Source of the DNA: Paenibacillus kobensis NBRC 15729
GTDB lineage: Bacteria; Bacillota; Bacilli; Paenibacillales; Paenibacillaceae
Assembly: GCF_004000825.1 (NCBI RefSeq)
Contig: NZ_BILZ01000014.1
Location: 1 to 64,000, forward strand
Length of the DNA stretch: 64,000 bases
Direction of reading: 5' to 3'
In this document: one piece after another, positions 60,167-64,000 of the stretch
How the letters are laid out: every line of letters begins with the position of its first letter
How positions within the stretch are numbered: position 1 is the stretch's first letter
Position numbers and translations under genes: made by a program
Notes under the pieces: model-generated
Told to the model about the DNA's origin: nothing
Databases searched by the model: none
What the model saw: only the letters and a program-made list of their open reading frames with translations

Positions 60167-61363
60167 TCATTCAATGGGGTTGTCCCTCTCATATCTCCCG
60201 ATAACAATTGATGAATTGATTCCCCCGAATGCATAGGCATTTGACATGATGTAGTCCGTACGCTTTGCAAGCGGTTCATTCGCAATAACACGAATTCTAC
60301 AGTCAGCATCTTGTCTACGCATGTTAATGGTCTGTGGCAACCAACCTGTCTCCAATGCTTTGATACAAATGATTGCCTCTATAGCACTTGCCGCCCCCAG
60401 CGTATGACCGATGTGGCCTTTTATCGAGCTCGTGATGACGTTGTCCCCAAATACGTGCCTAAGCGCTACCGACTCCATGCGATCATTAGCAGGTGTGCCT
60501 GTACCGTGAGCGCTAACATATCCTATTTGCTCCTTATCAATACCGGCCATCTTGATGGCTGCTTCCATTGCCCGAATAGATCCTGCAGCACTAGGATCAG
60601 GCTGAGTGATGTGATGAGCGTCGCTACTCAATCCATACCCTAGTAAACGAGCAAGTGGTTCCGCGCCTCTTCGTCTCGCGTCCGACTCTCGTTCAAGCAC
60701 AAGTGCGCCTGCTCCTTCTCCCAGCATTAGTCCCTTACGCTCTGCATCGAATGGGCGGCACAAATCTGGCGTCATCGCTCTTAAACTTACAAATCCAGTA
60801 AACGCAACCCAAGACATTGCATCTACACCCGCAGCTACCATAACGTCGGCTCGTCCGGCTCGCAGTTCATCTACGGCTCTAGAAATGGCCATGTTTCCAG
60901 CAGCGCATGCATTCGTAATCGTCCAACGCGGGCCATTCAGACCAAAATAGTCTGCCGCTTGTATAGCAATAATGCCCGGCCCGCCTACATATTCTGACCT
61001 ACGTCCAGCCATCAGGTCCTCAAAAGGCGTGATTTCCCCCATCGTAGTGCCAACGCATATACCATATCGGTTCAAATCATCTTTCCCTGGCTCGATACGC
61101 AACCCCGCAATATACAATGCATTCTCTACGGCTGGAAGCAGAAGTCTCGTTGCTCGACCTGCCGGTTCCGGGTATATCGACAAATGTTCAACCTCATCTA
61201 CTTCGCATCCCATCTTACATGCATGCTCCGATGAATTGAATGCTCGTATTTCCTTAGCCCCGCAATCTCCATTAAGCAGTGCCCGCCACGTTGACTCTAC
61301 CGTGCTGCCTATTGGCGTTACAACACCCATTCCTGTAATGACAATATTCTCTTGGTTACTCAA
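60167..61363 (-). CDS. Beta-ketoacyl-ACP synthase (FabF-type)
   Basis: Condensing enzyme of 398 residues. The catalytic triad is complete: Cys153 in NACAAG, His286 in AHGTGTP and His320 in GHTLGAA, with Lys315 nearby. It should extend acyl chains on the ACP with malonyl units. The start is TTG, with GGAGAGGA six bases upstream, 13 bp after the TPR gene. It forms, with the truncated ketosynthase-like protein, a KS/CLF-like pair. Confidence 0.9.
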   Translation of the reverse strand: MSNQENIVITGMGVVTPIGSTVESTWRALLNGDCGAKEIRAFNSSEHACKMGCEVDEVEHLSIYPEPAGRATRLLLPAVENALYIAGLRIEPGKDDLNRYGICVGTTMGEITPFEDLMAGRRSEYVGGPGIIAIQAADYFGLNGPRWTITNACAAGNMAISRAVDELRAGRADVMVAAGVDAMSWVAFTGFVSLRAMTPDLCRPFDAERKGLMLGEGAGALVLERESDARRRGAEPLARLLGYGLSSDAHHITQPDPSAAGSIRAMEAAIKMAGIDKEQIGYVSAHGTGTPANDRMESVALRHVFGDNVITSSIKGHIGHTLGAASAIEAIICIKALETGWLPQTINMRRQDADCRIRVIANEPLAKRTDYIMSNAYAFGGINSSIVIGRYERDNPIE

Positions 61364-61376
61364 GTTGGGTCCTCTC

Positions 61377-62246
61377 CTATTCTGTAAAGGTCCAGACCAA
61401 GCTCAGGTCTGATAATGAAGGGGACGGTCGCCGAAAATCATCGATTCCTCGTGCCTCTCGTACGATATCCACTGCTTCAACTTCTCCCACAGATGCACGC
61501 CGCTTCAATTCTTCGTCCTCCTTATACTTCTGAAAACCGTCCTTCCACACCTCTATCCCCTTCTTGATCTGACCCTCCTTTACCAAGGCATCTCCATATG
61601 CGGTATAAATAAGTGGCCATACCGACAATTTCATTCCTCCCTCCAACTGTTTGGCTACCGCCAAACAGTAACCCAGGTCCTGAATTGCTTTATCAGTCCT
61701 TTGCAGTCCAGAAGGCCAATACAGATTATTGAGCCCTCTGGCATAATGGGCAAACCAATCATAGGGTCTATCTTCAATCAAATCGTTGAGAACCGAAATC
61801 GAGCGAGCTGATAATTGACCAAGCGATGCCGTACCTAGATCAGGGTCTTGCAGTAGATCGACATAACTGAGCGCTTTTTGAAGCTTTAATGCAGGTGTTG
61901 ATGGCTTTATTTGTTCCAAGTATTCCAAATATGTTTTTATCTCTCCCTGCTCCCGCATCTGTATGCGAAGCGCATTAGCATAGGCCATCCTATTAGGCTC
62001 TTTCTCAACTGCTTGCTTAAGTAGCATTATCTTGTCATGTTCCGAGATTGCATTAATTTTCTGCTGTGCTTGATTCTCAGGCTCCAAAATAAATCCGTAT
62101 TCCTCAGCAGTGATACCTTCTGCAACTTCAGGCAGATTATAGGGTGCCGTCCACCATTGGTAGAACGCGACAGCTGCAATGCCTGCGATTGCTGTTGCCG
62201 TCATAAAATAAAATGATTTCTGTTTTTTTTTCATTATCGACTTCAT
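61377..62246 (-). CDS. TPR-like membrane-anchored protein
   Basis: Protein of 289 residues: an N-terminal membrane helix (about 12-30) and a helical outer part with several TPR-like pairs (LKQAVEKEPNRMAYANALRI, DWFAHYARGLNNLYW, PLIYTAYGDALVKEGQIKKG). Similar TPR proteins often accompany ASPIC/UnbV proteins, so it may scaffold the UnbV-like lipoprotein at the membrane. The ATG overlaps the AraC stop (ATGA). Confidence 0.68.
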   Translation of the reverse strand: MKSIMKKKQKSFYFMTATAIAGIAAVAFYQWWTAPYNLPEVAEGITAEEYGFILEPENQAQQKINAISEHDKIMLLKQAVEKEPNRMAYANALRIQMREQGEIKTYLEYLEQIKPSTPALKLQKALSYVDLLQDPDLGTASLGQLSARSISVLNDLIEDRPYDWFAHYARGLNNLYWPSGLQRTDKAIQDLGYCLAVAKQLEGGMKLSVWPLIYTAYGDALVKEGQIKKGIEVWKDGFQKYKEDEELKRRASVGEVEAVDIVREARGIDDFRRPSPSLSDLSLVWTFTE

Positions 62247-62905
62247 GCGAGTGCACCTACCTCCATTTTGACATATTCGTATTTGGCTCTGAATGTAGAC
62301 GGGTTACCGCCAAACGTTTTTTTAAACACCCTAGCAAAGTGTGTAAGATCGTTATAGCCAACTGCAAAGCATACTTCAGTTACTTGATATCCTTTCTTAA
62401 GTAGACTCATCGCTTTTTGCATTCGCTTATTAATTACATACTCTTTATACCCTGTACCAATATACCGTTGAAAAATACGAGAATAGTGATACTTGCTAAC
62501 AAACATTTGAGCAGCAACCTTCTCCAGTGATAGCTCATGATCAAATAAATTCTCCTCGATAAAAGCTAGGGATTCAGTAAAATGGTCAGTTGACTTGGTT
62601 ATCCGCATACTGTCCTTCAAGCTTTCGAGCATCTTAATCAGTGCCGGGAGGTCGTTGCTTTTCACCCCGCCCATCATAAAAAGCGGACACGTAAGCAGCG
62701 GTTTAACGTGTTGCCATGCAGGAGGGAGGGTATTATTCATGGTAACAATTGCAACGAGCCGATATGGTTTCTGTCGAAGCACCCGATTTAACGATTTTTC
62801 GTCTTCTAGATGTGCAATGTGTGAAATTGTAGACAATTCATTTAATTGAGTGTCGGACAAAAGCCGGTTCTGATCATTAAAGATACAAATCAGGATGTCG
62901 TCCAT
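62243..62905 (-). CDS. AraC-family activator of the cluster
   Basis: Regulator of 220 residues, first gene of the nine-gene operon. The C-terminal ~100 residues hold two HTHs (LEKVAAQMFVSKYHYSRIFQ and VTEVCFAVGYNDLTHFARVF) with RVFKKTFGGNPSTFR. The N-terminal ~110 resemble a response-regulator-like fold without a clear phospho-acceptor Asp. I choose the ATG at 62905, which has GGTGG upstream; a GTG 11 codons earlier is possible. It probably activates the operon in response to a signal not evident here. Confidence 0.78.
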   Translation of the reverse strand: MDDILICIFNDQNRLLSDTQLNELSTISHIAHLEDEKSLNRVLRQKPYRLVAIVTMNNTLPPAWQHVKPLLTCPLFMMGGVKSNDLPALIKMLESLKDSMRITKSTDHFTESLAFIEENLFDHELSLEKVAAQMFVSKYHYSRIFQRYIGTGYKEYVINKRMQKAMSLLKKGYQVTEVCFAVGYNDLTHFARVFKKTFGGNPSTFRAKYEYVKMEVGALA

Positions 62906-63293
62906 CTGTGCACCACCATTATTCGTTCTGTTTAACACCTATCCTTTACTAACCATTTCATAGTAGCAATTATAAAAATAAATAAATCTGATAATATTGT
63001 TCATAAATCTGTTTTTTTTGACAAGGTTTAATTTGGATATTAAACATTAGTTTTAAAATATGGGAACTACGGCATAATCACCAGTGACAAGGGATCAAAT
63101 TGCCGAGTTTATTTCCGTACCACCAGGAATTTTTATGATTGTAAATAATTGAAATAAATTGACACCAGTTACTGCATTATGCGTTCTTCTGAAGCTCCTG
63201 CAATATTAACCGACGAGTCCGCAACAAAAAAGGAGTGAGCACCACGCCGTATATTGTAAGCTGAATTCAAAAAAGTGTTGGAGGAGACCAATC
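62906..63293. promoter_or_regulatory. AT-rich control region of the biosynthetic operon
   Basis: No gene is supported in these 388 bp. There is a -35-like TTGACA (63018-63023, plus strand) and a perfect 7-6-7 inverted repeat GTTTAAT-TTGGAT-ATTAAAC (63026-63045), the likeliest regulator site. I cannot define the promoter of the minus-strand operon. Confidence 0.5.
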
Positions 63294-63494
63294 ATGACGG
63301 CCTTTGTTCGATTAGAATTTGGATTACACGACTCGCAGCCGGGAGAACCGCAGCCGGTTGGAGAATGTGCTTATGACCGGTGCCGTAGCCTAATTTACCG
63401 TGGGGAGCCTAATTGGGACTATTATGGGGAATGGCTATGCAGTACCGTTTGCTTAGCGAAGCATGCAGGAGCGGAGAAACGCTATGTCGAATAG
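63294..63494 (+). CDS. Small zinc-ribbon-like protein
   Basis: A 66-residue protein not recognised. Four Cys (GEC, DRC, WLC, TVC) in two CxxxxC/CxxxC pairs, about 19 residues apart, could bind one zinc. TTGGAGGAG precedes the ATG. Its last 11 bases overlap the next gene. Such proteins occur near prophage or stress genes, but nothing here fixes the role. Confidence 0.65.
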   Translation: MTAFVRLEFGLHDSQPGEPQPVGECAYDRCRSLIYRGEPNWDYYGEWLCSTVCLAKHAGAEKRYVE

Positions 63495-63753
63495 AATGTT
63501 GATATTTAACGATGCTCAGTACATTGTCTTATATGAACATACCGTAGGCTTTCTTCACTGGACAAAGGCCTATCGATTGGACGGCATTCACCACATTCAA
63601 TTGCTTCAATTGACAGAAGAAATGGACAATGGGCAAGTACATTCCGAACTGATGTATTTACACTTTAACGACGTTAAACGAATCATGCTGGCCATTCTGG
63701 CGGATGAGACCGAAGAGCTTTCCTTATCTCCTATTCAGATTGATGTATCATAA
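63484..63753 (+). CDS. Hypothetical small protein
   Basis: An 89-residue protein not recognised; it is soluble and beta-rich at the start (MLIFNDAQYIVLYEHTVGFL). The ATG at 63484 sits inside the end of the upstream gene, with GGAG upstream, so the two are translationally coupled. Terminated immediately after its stop. Confidence 0.6.
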   Translation: MSNRMLIFNDAQYIVLYEHTVGFLHWTKAYRLDGIHHIQLLQLTEEMDNGQVHSELMYLHFNDVKRIMLAILADETEELSLSPIQIDVS

Positions 63754-63780
63754 AGGCGAAGCCGTTACGGCTTCGCCTTT
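63752..63780. terminator. Bidirectional terminator
   Basis: AAAGGCGAAGCCG-TTA-CGGCTTCGCCTTT, a perfect 13-bp stem between converging genes. Confidence 0.85.
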
Positions 63781-63789
63781 AACCATACC

Positions 63790-64000
63790 TCAGCTTGTTA
63801 TTCTGACATATTCATCATCATCGAGCTTCGAGCCGCTATGATTAGCCTCATCCAACATATCATCATCAGCAGCCATCGACTCAAATTGACGCAAACTGAT
63901 TTTGCCCAGCATAAAATCCAAATATCGCATTACGGCTTCATCAGGATGCTTGTTGGCGAACAAGGAATGACTATTCGTGATAAGCAACTCATATGATTGC
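63790..64000 (-). CDS. Partial hypothetical protein, runs off the window
   Basis: The C-terminal ~70 residues of a minus-strand gene whose start lies beyond base 64000: the frame stays open through the window end. The visible part is acidic near its end (ADDDMLDEANHSG, DDDEYV). No family recognised. Confidence 0.5.
   Translation of the reverse strand, partial: QSYELLITNSHSLFANKHPDEAVMRYLDFMLGKISLRQFESMAADDDMLDEANHSGSKLDDDEYVRITS

Noticed and set aside
48415-62905. Classical enediyne cluster
   Set aside because: No iterative PKS, thioesterase or enediyne tailoring genes are present; only the Unb-like trio is shared, so I describe it as a distinct system.

Overview
The window looks like a chromosomal segment of a Paenibacillus-type bacterium (Bacillota, Bacillales). 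Supporting signs are the strong AGGAGG-type ribosome binding sites, frequent TTG/GTG starts, sigma-A-like promoters, a cold-shock gene next to a YdjO-type gene, homologues of Bacillus subtilis YoxD, YvbH, MhqR/MhqO/MhqD, and 'GCTAACG' intergenic repeats of a kind I associate with Paenibacillaceae. I see no rRNA, tRNA, CRISPR array or insertion sequence. Assignments rest on reading protein motifs by eye; no database search was run.

Region 1 (0-16.3 kb) is an RNA-repair island. One block on the minus strand encodes a YcgL-like nucleotidyltransferase, Hen1 (3'-terminal ribose 2'-O-methyltransferase), the three-domain Pnkp (kinase, phosphatase, ligase) and an RtcB-family ligase. A second minus-strand block encodes another, divergent RtcB and an AAA+ ATPase. 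Two translationally coupled WYL-domain regulators are divergent from the first block. Between the blocks lie a cold-shock protein, a YdjO-like zinc-ribbon protein, a large secreted GH26 mannanase and a 38-codon gene with its own promoter and terminator. A striking 10-bp direct-repeat array lies just upstream of the second rtcB.

Region 2 (16.3-48 kb) is ordinary accessory and housekeeping chromosome: a TetR/glycosyltransferase operon, a patatin-like lipase, an aldo/keto reductase, an SGNH esterase, a TetR/quinone oxidoreductase pair with matching operators, an AraC-GyrI regulator, a GntR/membrane-protein operon, a secreted B-type lectin, an Mhq-type quinone/catechol detoxification cluster with two matching operators, a CrtQ-like glycosyltransferase coupled to a PlsY-like acyltransferase, a chemoreceptor, a Hanks-type kinase, a His-rich small protein, a CapA lipoprotein, an 806-residue tandem isoprenyl-diphosphate-synthase-like protein, a GH3 glucosidase with swapped domains, and small stress or PH-domain proteins.

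Region 3 (48.2-63 kb) is visibly more AT-rich and looks horizontally acquired. It carries a compact, unusual biosynthetic gene cluster. A nine-gene minus-strand operon runs AraC regulator, TPR membrane protein, ketosynthase, ketosynthase-like chain-length-factor-type protein, ketoreductase, acyl carrier protein, then a trio resembling UnbL (DUF1702), UnbV (FG-GAP/ASPIC lipoprotein) and UnbU (RnfD/NqrB-like membrane protein), best known from enediyne clusters. Around it sit a BtrH-like acyltransferase, a PhyH-like protein, an AMP-forming acyl ligase, an SRPBCC-PDZ fusion and a pair of His-rich membrane proteins. No enediyne-type iterative megasynthase, dehydratase, acyltransferase or phosphopantetheinyl transferase is present in the window. 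My reading is a dissociated (type II-like) acyl-chain assembly line coupled to the Unb membrane/extracytoplasmic module. This and the RNA-repair island are the two most interesting systems here.
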